In this document: piece by piece, positions 44,245 to 54,348 of the stretch
How the letters are laid out: every line of letters begins with the position of its first letter
Position numbering within the stretch: the stretch's first letter is position 1
Assembly: GCA_900312665.1 (NCBI GenBank)
Contig: ONZQ02000016.1
Span: forward strand, 62,001-126,000
DNA: 64,000 nt
From: Cephalotrichum gorgonifer
Taxonomy: Eukaryota; Ascomycota; Sordariomycetes; Microascales; Microascaceae
Direction of reading: 5' to 3'
Notes under the pieces: generated by a model
Databases searched by the model: none
Seen by the model: the letters and a program-made list of their open reading frames with translations, nothing else
Told to the model about the DNA's origin: nothing
Program-made: the position numbers and the translations under genes

Positions 44245-45901
44245 TACTTCTTATAGAACCCCTGTGTTAGCTAATACAGATAGATGGACACGAGTCAGAG
44301 CCGCAGACGGTGGGATTATATACTTACGGAAGGTCTTGGAGTCAGGGCAAATAGCTCCGACACTCTTAGATGAAGCCATATTCGTGAAGTCTACTGAGTG
44401 CGACACAGTGACGGCTCTTCTACTTGTTCTGAATAAGTTGCAAGTTAGCAGACTTGGATGGGCACGGGGGATATACGGTCAAAATGCAAATTGTACACCC
44501 GAGAACGCGAAGTAATTTTGGGTTATGGCGGGCTGTCAATCCCACCGCCCTCAGAGTTAGCGCCATATTTCACTTGGCGTGCTTCCAAGTTCGGCTCTGT
44601 GCTTCGATTCTAAACATTTGTGCAAAGTGGCGCACTCGAGTCATGTAATTGGCCGACACTGCCACGTTTGGGGCGTCCAACCCAACCCAACCTCAATACA
44701 CGTCGCCACCTCCCATTTCAAGACACGATATAATTCTACCACAACCGCATGGTTGCTTGGCTAAGAACAGGTTCGGTTCTGCAGCGAGGGTGAACTCGTC
44801 GTCCCAGAGATAGGACAAACCCGTACCCAAGACAAGTCCTCGGGGGAGTGGCGGGGCCGGAGATAGGAGATTGTGTGAAAGGCTGGGAACTGAGCTTGCA
44901 GCTCCAGCCAACCATGCCCCCCGGTGGCGTTGGATGCTGCAGCAATATTTCCCATGGCCGACATACACGACGGAAGAGTAGATCCGTCTCCTCCAGTGAT
45001 GAGGCATGCTCAACCGCCGCGTACCCCCCCCCCCCCTCCTTACCCCCCCCCCCCGCGGCCTCTCCTTGCCCCATGGTCCGAATCCCCGCGCAGCCTGGCC
45101 TGCCACGATAAAGACTGGACAGAGCCCGCTTGGTTTTGTCTCAAAGTGCATCTTTCTCGCAATTGTTTTTTACCCGCAGTCTTCACTTCCCATGTCTAAT
45201 CTAGCTGCCAAAATGTCCTGGTGGCTGAGCATGCCCCGGTCAGAGTTGGGTTGCGGTGCCCTTTCCCTTGACTTGGCCACTTGCACAATTGTTGTCCAGG
45301 GGTTCCTCCAGACATACTCTATACCCTTTGATACCCATCATCCAAGTTATCGGCGGTCGCTCCGAATTCCCTCAACCTCAAACACAATCCGCAGGTCCCG
45401 ATCGCCAGCAGAAACATCTTGACTCCGGAGAGAGAATGTCCTCCATTCACCTTGCATTTATGTCCATCATGGAAACGCAACCTGTGGACTCCCATCGGCT
45501 GACAATGGCTGACTGTGGAAGGAAGGGTATCGTCAATGAGGCGTTCCCGATGCCGATCCCCTTCGTTTCGCACATCAATGTCGCCTTCTCCATCATTACT
45601 CTTGTTCTCTTCGGTCAACGAGGTGGGTATTTCTCACAGCGTTGAGGATCATCTTCTATTTGATTGCATTCCTGACCATCTCCTATATGCGGTACTTTAT
45701 TATACACTTCTTTGTTCGCATATTCCATTTATTGCGCTCTTCCTTGTGTTCTATTGCGTGCGCAGCCGGCCCACTAACCTGCAATGTCACTACCCAGGTA
45801 TCCCTAACATAGTGGGCCTTCTCCTTCACATACCTGCTGCCTACAGACTGCCTATTTTGTCTACTTCCGATGGCCTCAGCATTCTTTACATACCCACCAC
45901 C
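44245..45901. other. Intergenic region between divergent zinc-finger copies C and D
   Basis: 1.65 kb upstream of both copies C (-) and D (+). It contains two long C runs (about 45026-45055) and C/T-rich DNA. Overlapping small frames show no domain. Confidence 0.5.
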
Positions 45902-47402
45902 ATGGCCCTCTCCCGGCACGAGGGTCATTGTAGACCACGTGAGCCGTATGAGGGCGGGTTGATGGTCTGCTCCCTACCTCGCTCATCATGCCATGCACGG
46001 CTTCCCATCCCTCTCTGCCCAGCCGCCGCGATAACTTGCCAGCCCCCGGCCGAGAATACCTGCGCCCCGTTGCAGCCAGGTAACACCTCGAATGGACGCG
46101 TCAAACGCAAAGGTCAGAATCAGGGGAGTCAGGGGAGGGCAGCCGACTCCAGTAAGAAGTCTAAGACCAACGCGCAGAGTGGCGGCGGCGGCGGCAGCGG
46201 GGACGGCGGGGACAGCAGTGGCGGCGGAGGCGGCGGCGGAGGCGATGGAGGCAGAGGCAACACTGCCGAAGCGACTCATCCCTACTTTGCGTGTCCCTAT
46301 GGCAAACGCCATCCGGAAACTGACAGTCGGTGTCTACGTAAGTATGAGCTTAAAAGCTACCAGACCGTTCTACAACATCTTGATCGACGCCACGTCCTGA
46401 AAGAAAATCTTTACTGCCCGCGGTGCTACAAAAGGTTCAAAGATCAAACGCTCTGCGATGAACACATCCAACCGAGCCCCCAGTGCGAGCCCAATGAAAC
46501 GTTCCACGGTATCACTGAGGAGGAGTTCAACAATGCCAAGGAAGGTGTCCGCAAAGGATTGAATCAGGAGGAGAAGTGGTACGACCTCTATAATATCATC
46601 TTCCCGGGACAACCGCGACCTTCATCGCCATACGTTGACACTCTGATTCAATCGCAACCTCCCTTGTCATACGCCGATACTCCAAACCAATCGCAACCCC
46701 GATTGTCAGGTTCCTTCGAGGACATTACAACCCATGCAACTTTCGTTGCCAACCGTCTAATAGAGGCATGGCCGGCCTTGGTGCAGCAAAGCCGGTATTT
46801 ACCAGGACGAAACGTCAAAACCCGTGACGGACGCTCTGCGGGATGGTATAGTTAGAGAAGTGCAACAGGCACGCCGGAATGTGCTACCCCCGCCTCTCGG
46901 GACGTCCGGTAGTCGTCATGGTGATGACCCAGGCACTGGGGTGCATCCCACTATTCCGCCAGATCGCGGGGTGCAGACCGGTAGCCAGGCCGTCCCCTCT
47001 CAATCCTCCATCCCATTTGATGCTGGAGCTCTCCTTTACCCAGCGCCAATGTACTGTGTGATTCGTCGAGTTTTTCCTACTCCACAAGGCCCATTCGTCC
47101 CAGCTTCCCCGTCTGTCTCTTTCAATCTCGATAACGAACCCGTCGATTGCACACCCACAGGCTTACCCGGTGTTACGGAGAACCCGGTCGCCACCAACCG
47201 ATCCGAAGTCTGGCCATCACCTTCACTCTTTCTCGATCTGGAAACCTCAGCCAACCTGGACCCATTCGACCGATTGATTAACGTGTCCATGTTTCAGGAT
47301 ACCTCCGCTGAGGACGCCCTGCGCGTCGAGGACCAACCAACACAACACGGGGAAGAATACGAGGACCCTGCGTTGTACCCTCGCCAGCGACTCCCCCACT
47401 GA
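45902..47402 (+). CDS. C2H2-type zinc-finger family protein (copy D), apparent frameshift
   Basis: Start ATG 45902 has good context (CACCATGG). A basic, Gly-rich linker includes a 46178-46256 stretch of Gly/Ser/Asp codons. The family core follows: YFACPYGKRHPETDSRC, YQTVLQHLDRRH, CPRCYKRFKDQTLCDEH, then EKWYDLYNIIFPGQ. Reading frame 1 stops at 46855, but from about 46789 the next frame continues naturally (AGIYQDETSKP.. to 47402). One base too many in CAAAG would explain it, so this is either a sequencing/assembly error or a real lesion. The tail is Pro/Ser/Asp-rich. A possible in-frame intron at 45939-46022 (GTGAGC..CCCAG) cannot be decided. It is the best-preserved finger pair of the five copies. 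Confidence 0.6.
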
Positions 47403-48470
47403 AGAAGAAAATCGCATGAGATACTGGAAACGGGGTGGGATCGCATATTGTACAGGTGAGTGATGATACCCGCTGCCAGATCGGGGCTCCAGCAACTACC
47501 GTTTCCAAATTGACTGAACTAGCTCCCCAACGTTTCCTTTCTTAAATGTTTATTGCCGCTCGCCCCTGACCTGGGAGGCAAGCCTCCGCTACCCGTGGCT
47601 CTACCCTGATTGGGTGGATGTGGGTGGACTCGCTGAGAAAACAGCGCAGGGTTTATTGCATATGGCGACGTATTGCGTTACTTGTCCGGTTCTTGACGAT
47701 ACCTCTTGTGTTGCTCTTTAACTTTGCTCTACATCCAAAAAGAATGAAAGTATCGTGTGCTTATTATGCCCTTGACGGTCTTGCGTACCTGTGTCGTTCA
47801 TATGTACGCCTAGCAATGATCGTTCCCCATTTGCAACATCATCTTAGCACCTAAATCCTGCTTACACGTTGTTCGCCTTTCTACTTTCTTAGGTTGGTTC
47901 CTACCTTCCCAAACTGTCCAACATCGTTGGTGCCTCCTGCCGCGTTTCCTTCTCGTTGCTGGCCTAGTTCCCAAGGGCCACCATCGTCGCTCCTTTCCCT
48001 GAGGTTCGAAAGCAACGTATTGTAGGGAAAGAGCGGCCGGGTAGTTGTGGAGGGAACACTCCAAATGATGGCAGATGTTCAGCCAATCAGGGGAAACGTG
48101 TTCTTCCTTTCAATCTTCTCTTTCCCACAACTTCATTTGGTAGATGGAGGATCGTATGTGTCGGGATTCATGGCATGGAACCATTCGTGGCTAGGGATAA
48201 CCTTTTCATCCTTCTTGTCACAAATGTCGATATCGTACTTGTAGGCTGTAAACAGGCACACCTAGTTTCCCTCTAGCCCATGATTTCTCATTTCGATGGC
48301 CCTGGAAGTCCTGGTCATGGCCGGAAAAGCACTTATAGTCCCGCTCAAAGTCACTGCAAAAGAGGCCCTTATGTCCTGAGGAACCATGACCACATGGGCT
48401 GGCTCATACGAGGTCAACGGCAAGACTCTAAGTATAACAATCCCGGCATCTATTATACGGAGCTGGTCTA
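47403..48470. other. Intergenic region
   Basis: About 1.07 kb with no supported gene. Small frames only. Confidence 0.5.
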
Positions 48471-49549
48471 TCAAGGCAGAAACCCTCTGGCCTGGCTGAA
48501 TAAATCCTCAGCTTCGGGCTGGTCCTCGAGAGCAACATGGCGATTAGTCGGCCGAATGGTCGGCAGCTTGCGCTCGTAGCGATTGCGGAAGATATGCATC
48601 GACTCGAAAACATCCCAAGGATCTACTCGGCGGGCCTATTTCTCGGGGATGAGGGGTAATGGGGATAAATGTCCGTCTTCTTGCGAAGTTGGAGCTAGGA
48701 GGAAGGCACATAAGAGGTCTATTTGTTCCTCGGAGGGCTGAAAGATGAGGCGGCGGCTCCCGAAAGGGTGTATAAACAAATCGTGGCACTAAGACAAGAT
48801 ACATCAACCCCCGAGCCTTGTAGGGTGCTTTGCGGTTGTAGTAAGGATAGGAGTAAAGAATTAGTGCGTACGCGTGTGTCGTCCTCCCCTCGATCGAAAA
48901 GAACGACACCACCAAAGAGGCGCGCTTCCGCCCAATATCCGACTATATCCGGGACACCCCTATGGTACTGCTCCGCCGCGACGTAAGCACCGTGGAAGAA
49001 CACGGTAGGCAGAGGTTCAGGGCGAGGTGGAGGTGGCCCTGTGGGCCAACGGGGAGTAGATCGTTTCACTGGCCTCCAGGTATGGGCGCCTTTGTGGCGG
49101 CCTCCATCGTACTCCTGGTGAAGAATAGCACCAAGGTCGTGACATGCCACAGCCAGTATTTCTATCAACCTTAATTTGAAGGTCCGTGATCCGATTGGCG
49201 CATCCCGATAGGCTTGGAGGAGCTAATACGACCTGCTGATTAGCTGAAGCTTCAGAGTAGCAGCAGAACACCTTGGGTGACAAACCGTAGAATCAAATAT
49301 CAAGTCCTCAGCATGGAGTCCGGCTTGGTATTCTTGCGCGGCTTCTAGCATCCCGGGACACAGATCGTGATGAGCCTCGATGACATCATGCCGTCGTCTA
49401 ATGCATGTAGACCAGGTATGCGCGGTGGGGATCCCGTCAATGATCTCTGCATATGTCTGCTCAGCGATATTTGTGCCGAGCAGGCTAGCAAGAGCAGCTG
49501 TAAATGCGCTGTAGTGGTCGATATCAATACTTCTTATTGAGGTTGACAT
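48471..49549 (-). CDS. Conserved fungal protein of unknown function, with in-frame stop
   Basis: Minus-strand exons 49549-49286, 49222-48872 and 48788-48471 join in phase 0 at both introns (GTTTGT..TATTAG; GTACGC..TCTTAG). The product reads MSTSIRSIDIDHYSAF, HAEDLIFDST, then LLQAYRDAPIGSRTFKLRL, AVACHDLGAILHQ, VVGYWAEARLFGGVVLFDRGE, HPFGSRRLIFQPSEEQ and DPWDVFESMHIFRNRYERK, ending at TGA (48473-48471). I recognise these blocks from a common but uncharacterised ascomycete family. TAG at 48638-48636 interrupts the frame 56 codons before the end. Stopping there gives 255 residues and loses the DPWDVFE..FRNR block. It is either a pseudogene, a natural truncation or a sequence error. The upstream start could lie further 5'. 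Confidence 0.6.
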
Positions 49550-49921
49550 GCTGATACCTTCGAGGATATTCTTTCCGTTCGGAATCGTCTCTATCGGCTT
49601 TTGGTTGTGTGCGCGAGGGGAAGATGAGGGTGGCTGATGGCAGTAGAACGAAGTCAGAAAGAAGATAGGGTCTGCAAAAATCACTTGGAAGCCCGATGAT
49701 TACGCAGCTAGAGGTGTGGCACCTGTCCTGGTCTATTATTGGTGGTCTAAGCACGAAAGCTCACATGAGTTCCATCACTACCTCCCTCATCATGCCCCAT
49801 TAAATAAGAAATGCTAACTCGCAAAGCCTGCCCCTCCACGCCCTAGGTCCTGTCGACCTCTCCCATAACATTCATCACACCCCGACATAAGCCCAACTCG
49901 GCGACAACAGTTTCCTTTAGT
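49550..49921. other. Intergenic region
   Basis: About 370 bases upstream of the minus-strand gene. The minus frame stays open for 45 codons above its chosen ATG but reads poorly. No other feature is seen. Confidence 0.45.
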
Positions 49922-50368
49922 ATGGAGATAGGGGAGGTCCGCGCCCTCCACACCCAGATGAGCCATGAGTCCCCGCATGCCCTCTCCAACCCAAGCAAAG
50001 CCACATGACCTAGAGCAGTGGCGGCCAACTCTAGCGATGAGAAACTCAAGGATGCCAAGGAGTACCTCTTCGCGCATGACGATCATTGCGATCAAGCCCT
50101 GAGCCACAAGAATTACATGTTTACGGTTACGCGACAGTTAACGCACAAGGTTAACCAAGCGGGCTCCGGAACGTCCGCGAAGCGTGTACCGGGACCTCTC
50201 CTTCCAGAAGTATACAAAACTCGAGAAGCCCATTACACCAAGTTTCTATGCGAATCCTCGCGCTTAAATAGCCGGGCTTGGAAGCTCTCCAGACTGGGAA
50301 ACCATATCATAGACCCTATACTGGGCGAAAAGGCGGATTCCCAGACACATACCCTGTCTCTCGAGTAG
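49922..50368 (+). pseudogene. Small coding relic with one in-frame stop
   Basis: From ATG 49922 the frame reads MEIGEVRALHTQMSHESPH to SKAT, then TGA (50006-50008). It continues in the same frame with VAANSSDEKLKDAKEYLFA, HDDHCDQALSHKNYMFTV, KRVPGPLLPEVYKTREAHY and KFLCESSRLNSRAWKL to TAG. The composition after the stop is convincingly protein-like (about 120 residues) but lacks its own ATG. Family unknown. A spliced upstream exon that avoids the TGA is the alternative. Confidence 0.35.
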
Positions 50369-50662
50369 CGCCGATCCACTAGCAGGCTAGTCAGGTGGGC
50401 TAGCCAATTCAGGACTACGGACTCTGACTAGCCTATGCCATAACCTTTAAGGTGGTAATACAGAACTGTCATATCGGGGTATATGCATGTCTCGGTCACA
50501 CGGACCGCCGGATAAAAAAAGATTGGTGGCTGGTAGACGATTATCTCTGTCACCGCGTCACCTCCCCGTCCACACATTGCCAATATAAACTCTCCCAATA
50601 TGCTGCTACCATCAAGTGGAGCATGGGCTGACACCTGCAAAGCCGACAACAGCTCATCCGAG
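50369..50662. other. Short intergenic region
   Basis: Promoter region of the SMP-30-like gene. An earlier in-frame ATG at 50600 exists but would hide the signal peptide. Confidence 0.5.
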
Positions 50663-52229
50663 ATGCTTCTACCGCTGTTCTTTGCGAGCCTCGCATCAAT
50701 GGCGTATACCCAGGCCGTCGGGAGTCAGGTTCTTCCGATCGATCAAAGAAGCTTCAATGTGCTAGATAATGTGTTGCCTCCTTCACTGTCAAACGGCACT
50801 AGCGTAAGTACCGAGACTTCCCTTGGGGTTGCGGGGCTATATGGCGAGTGAAGCCCGCCCCGCCCCCCTCACCCCGGGAGTTCACCCCATTGTACGGTAT
50901 CTAATTCGACTTAGATATTCCTGCCTCCGGGAATCACTGAGGAGGAGGCCTTGTCCAAGCCCTTCCACGTCTATGATGATGCGTTTTACGACATAATTGG
51001 CGACAATCCAACCCTTACGTTGATCGCCAGTGAGGCGACGGACCCCCTATTCCATGAGGCCGTCGTCTGGTATCCCCCCACGGACGAGGTGTTTTTCGTC
51101 CAGAATGCAGGTGCCAAGGCCGCCGGGACGGGGCTAGAGAAGTCAAACGTCATCTTGAAGATATCCTTGGCTCAAGCCGACGCCGTATCCTCGATGCGGA
51201 ATGCGACCGGCCTTGTGGACGTCCTCCCCGTCGATGCCGATCCCCCAGTGATCAACTCGAATGGTAAAGAAAGGCTGCCTACATTCTGCCGCGTTTCGCG
51301 ATTCTAGAAATGAAGTGCTGATGGATATACAGGTGCAACAAACTATCGAGGACAGCTCATATTCGCGGGCGAAGGCCAAGGAGCGGCTATAGCGCCAGCT
51401 CTATACGTCATGAACCCCGAGAAGCCGTACAACACCACCGTACTCCTCAACAACTTCTTCGGGCGACAGTTCAATTCGTTGAACGACGTTTCAATCAACC
51501 CGCGAAACGGCAACATCTACTTCACGGACGTCACTTACGGATACCTCCAGGACTTTAGGCCTCCACCGGCGCTGCCTAATCAAGTGTACCAATTTAACCC
51601 ATCCACTGGTGCAGTGACGGTCGTAGCCGATGGTTTCGAGCACCCCAACGGTAGGGAGTCCTGCCTTCCCCCGACCCCCCCCCCCCCCCGGCCCCCCCCC
51701 CCCCCGCCCGCCCCCCACCGCCCTTTTTGTTTACGAGCTGACGCGTCTTTGAAAGGCTTGACGTTCTCCCCCGATGGATCCATCGCCTACGTCGCGGATA
51801 CAGGTGCCGCATACGTTTTCTATGGCTACAACGGCACGAGCCCTACGACAATGTCCGTACCCAAGCATTCTCTTCCATGCCATCAGCTGGAGAAAGCATC
51901 ACTAAGCTATTCTTTCCCACAGATACCATTTCACTGTCGACGAAGACGGCACCTGGTCGAACCGGAAAACCTTTGCCTACGCAACCCCCGGAGTACCGGA
52001 CGGCATCCACTGCGACATCGACGGGAACGTGTATGCCGGCGTCGGGGACGGTGTGAGCGTTTGGAACCCGTCCGGCACGCTTCTGGGCAAAATATTCGTG
52101 GGAGCGACGGCTGCCAACTTCAACTTTGCTGGGAGAGGGAGGATGGTCATTTGTGCTGAGACGAAATTGTATTATGCGACACTGAAGACCGAGGGGGCGG
52201 TTGTAGCAAGCGAGATGCCGGATGTGTAA
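50663..52229 (+). CDS. SMP-30/gluconolactonase-like secreted protein
   Basis: Five exons (50663-50803, 50915-51263, 51333-51650, 51756-51852, 51923-52229) give 403 residues. ATG 50663 was chosen over 50600 because MLLPLFFASLASMAYTQA is a good signal peptide. Beta-propeller features of the SMP-30/gluconolactonase/LRE-like family are visible: HEAVVWYPPTDEVFFV, NSLNDVSINPRNGNIYFTD, HPNGLTFSPDGSIAYVADT and PDGIHCDIDGNVYAGVGDG. The E, N and D residues in these motifs are the usual divalent-metal ligands. Family enzymes hydrolyse lactones; the substrate here is unknown. The donor of intron 4 is an unusual GTCCGT, the only one that keeps the frame. Intron 3 contains almost pure C over about 45 bases. 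Confidence 0.87.
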
Positions 52230-52755
52230 GGAATTGATTCTTGGCTAGTTTTTTTTTTATTGGAGAGTGGCGCTCCTTTTTTCTGCTTTTTTCCCTTCTC
52301 TTTTTGCTTTCCTTAGGTTTCCTTCTTCCACCTCTTCCTTTTTCTCCCCGTGCTTCTCATCAACATCTGCCAACGCCCATTCACCCAAGCTTCGCCGGCT
52401 CACGAGCATGGTCTCTTCGCGTGCTATGCTCGCCCGTCAGCTTGTGTTGTCTTGAGCCAGATGACTTCTAAGTGCTGACTGACAACAATCCCCTCGAGGA
52501 ATCGGTATCTAGCCTAGAAAATATGTCTAACCGTCCGGGTTGTTTCTGATGTATTGGGTCCTGTTAGAGCGCTGTTAGAACGCTGTTATTTCTTCAATAC
52601 CTAGCACTTACTCCAGCCAAACTGATGAAGGTTCGACGAACCGTAATACTTATTTCTCCCGTCCTGCTCCTAAACCAGCCGCTAATTTGCGACCCAATCC
52701 CCCATTAAAGAGTCGCATAAAGAAGGAAATAAAGTAAACAGGCACTGATTCTGAC
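52230..52755. other. Intergenic region between convergent genes
   Basis: T-rich and pyrimidine-rich 3' flank of the SMP-30-like gene, then the 3' flank of zinc-finger copy E. TTAGAGCGCTG/TTAGAACGCTG at about 52564 and 52575 is a short direct repeat. No gene is seen. Confidence 0.55.
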
Positions 52756-54348
52756 TCATTCTCTATCACAAAGGATACCGACCATCTTGTCTGGAAAAAC
52801 AGTAGCCCACACCTTGCATAGCCTCCTCCGATCACCAAGCCCCGATCCTGACTTCGCTTGCCTCCTCAACTGGGACTGTTGCCGCTGGTTAAGCCCTTTG
52901 ATATGCCGTTGCTTGGACGGCTCACAGCCCCCCGCGCGTATATGTACGTCGCGCTCCACGGCCCTGCCGAAAACTTCCCAACAAATCGGACAATACGAAG
53001 GCTGCGGATGATCTCGTAATAGATGTAGAATCAAGTTTTGTATGGACGGAAAATGGCAGTCTTGAGGGCATTGATTGTGTTTTCCGGGGGGGTTGGAGTC
53101 GGAGCATCGGAATGGACATCTTAGGCAGAGGTCCTCCCCATCAGCCTGCTCGTCCTTTTCAGCTGCGGGATCCCTGGTATCACGGTCGTGGGGTGATGAC
53201 GGCCAGAAATCGTCCATCAACTCATCATCGCTGTCTGTATCATCGCTGCTTGTCAAAGAAGAGGAGTCGAATTCACTCTCCGAAGACCAGGACGAGGATG
53301 ACGAGGCTGTATTAGAATTTATCCCTCCCATGTCATCAATGTCTTGCCGTCGAACATCGCCTTGCCGACTCCGGACAATTAAGTTCACCAATCCCGGTTG
53401 CGACCAAATACTCCGGTGACTTTTGCGGTTCAGTTCTCGCCCCAAGCATCCATCACCACCAGAAGTGAATCTGGGATAAGATTTAAATCTATACGGCAGC
53501 CGTAGGGCCTGCTTGTGGGGTCGCCTTCCGGAAACGGCCGTAGGCCCTTGTCGTCTTGTGGTGTTGGGACGCCGGTGGGCAGGACCAAGGTGAGTCTGAA
53601 CTTTGTTTCTAGATCCCCGCAACACATTCCGTACCACGCCGATCTGAGCATACCGGGCCGTCCTGGGACATATTTCCCCAGGCGTCAAGTCTGCTCGGAT
53701 GGTAGTGACCCGAGCTAGGTTGTTATTCCGAGCTTCCCGCCGTAGACATATGAATTGCCGCCTCGTACCCTTGTCATACGAAGAGGTGATTGTCCCTCGG
53801 ACAATGGTTAACAGCCAGTACGCACCACCCTGTCCCTGGTCGGTAGATCCACTCTCATCCGAGGCAACCTGGTGCTGGTGCGGTATGTCTGTAGATGTAT
53901 CGATCTTGAATAATACGTGCTCGAAGTTGTCGCTAACAATGGGGCCACAGTAGTTCCATTGGAAGCTAGATGGATCGGCGTTGGAGGACAAGAAAAGATC
54001 CTGCAGAGCCCGTCGCCGTGCCCAGTACCATCTCGGCATCAAGGTATCCTCATGCAAGAACAAGGTATCAAGCAGAGTACTGTTGAGACGGACCAGACAT
54101 ATTGATACTCTAGCTGATGTTCTAACGGACCAGTTAGCTTTCTTGTCCGAGTTGACGGGGGGCCAGCAGCTTCTTTGAAGGGGAGCGAACCTCTGCGGTC
54201 TGCCACGGGGTGCGGAATGGAAGTGGACTAATGTCACATGGTCGGCATTAATCCAAGAGATGTGTGATAATAACAGCCGGAGAAGAAAACCGGGAAGGAG
54301 CACAAAATCATGTCCTGAGGGCTCAGTAGGAGGACAGCTGATGCCCAT
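52756..54348 (-). CDS. C2H2-type zinc-finger family protein (copy E)
   Basis: One uninterrupted 530-codon frame starts with ATG at 54348. The finger pair is C-terminal, unlike in copies A-D: CPFRCSDSNPPGKHNQCP, then SIQNLILHLLRDH, then CPICWEVFGRAVERDVH with CX2CX12H and a following Cys. A short basic linker (RRQAKSGSG) leads to CKVWATVFPDKM, the KW..IY..LFP counterpart, and the protein ends eight residues later. Before the fingers is a Ser/Asp-rich acidic run (TSSDDTDSDDELMDD). The N-terminal 350 residues match nothing I know, and the true start may be internal (for example MGGINSNTAS). Confidence 0.55.
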   Translation of the reverse strand: MGISCPPTEPSGHDFVLLPGFLLRLLLSHISWINADHVTLVHFHSAPRGRPQRFAPLQRSCWPPVNSDKKANWSVRTSARVSICLVRLNSTLLDTLFLHEDTLMPRWYWARRRALQDLFLSSNADPSSFQWNYCGPIVSDNFEHVLFKIDTSTDIPHQHQVASDESGSTDQGQGGAYWLLTIVRGTITSSYDKGTRRQFICLRREARNNNLARVTTIRADLTPGEICPRTARYAQIGVVRNVLRGSRNKVQTHLGPAHRRPNTTRRQGPTAVSGRRPHKQALRLPYRFKSYPRFTSGGDGCLGRELNRKSHRSIWSQPGLVNLIVRSRQGDVRRQDIDDMGGINSNTASSSSSWSSESEFDSSSLTSSDDTDSDDELMDDFWPSSPHDRDTRDPAAEKDEQADGEDLCLRCPFRCSDSNPPGKHNQCPQDCHFPSIQNLILHLLRDHPQPSYCPICWEVFGRAVERDVHIRAGGCEPSKQRHIKGLNQRQQSQLRRQAKSGSGLGDRRRLCKVWATVFPDKMVGILCDRE

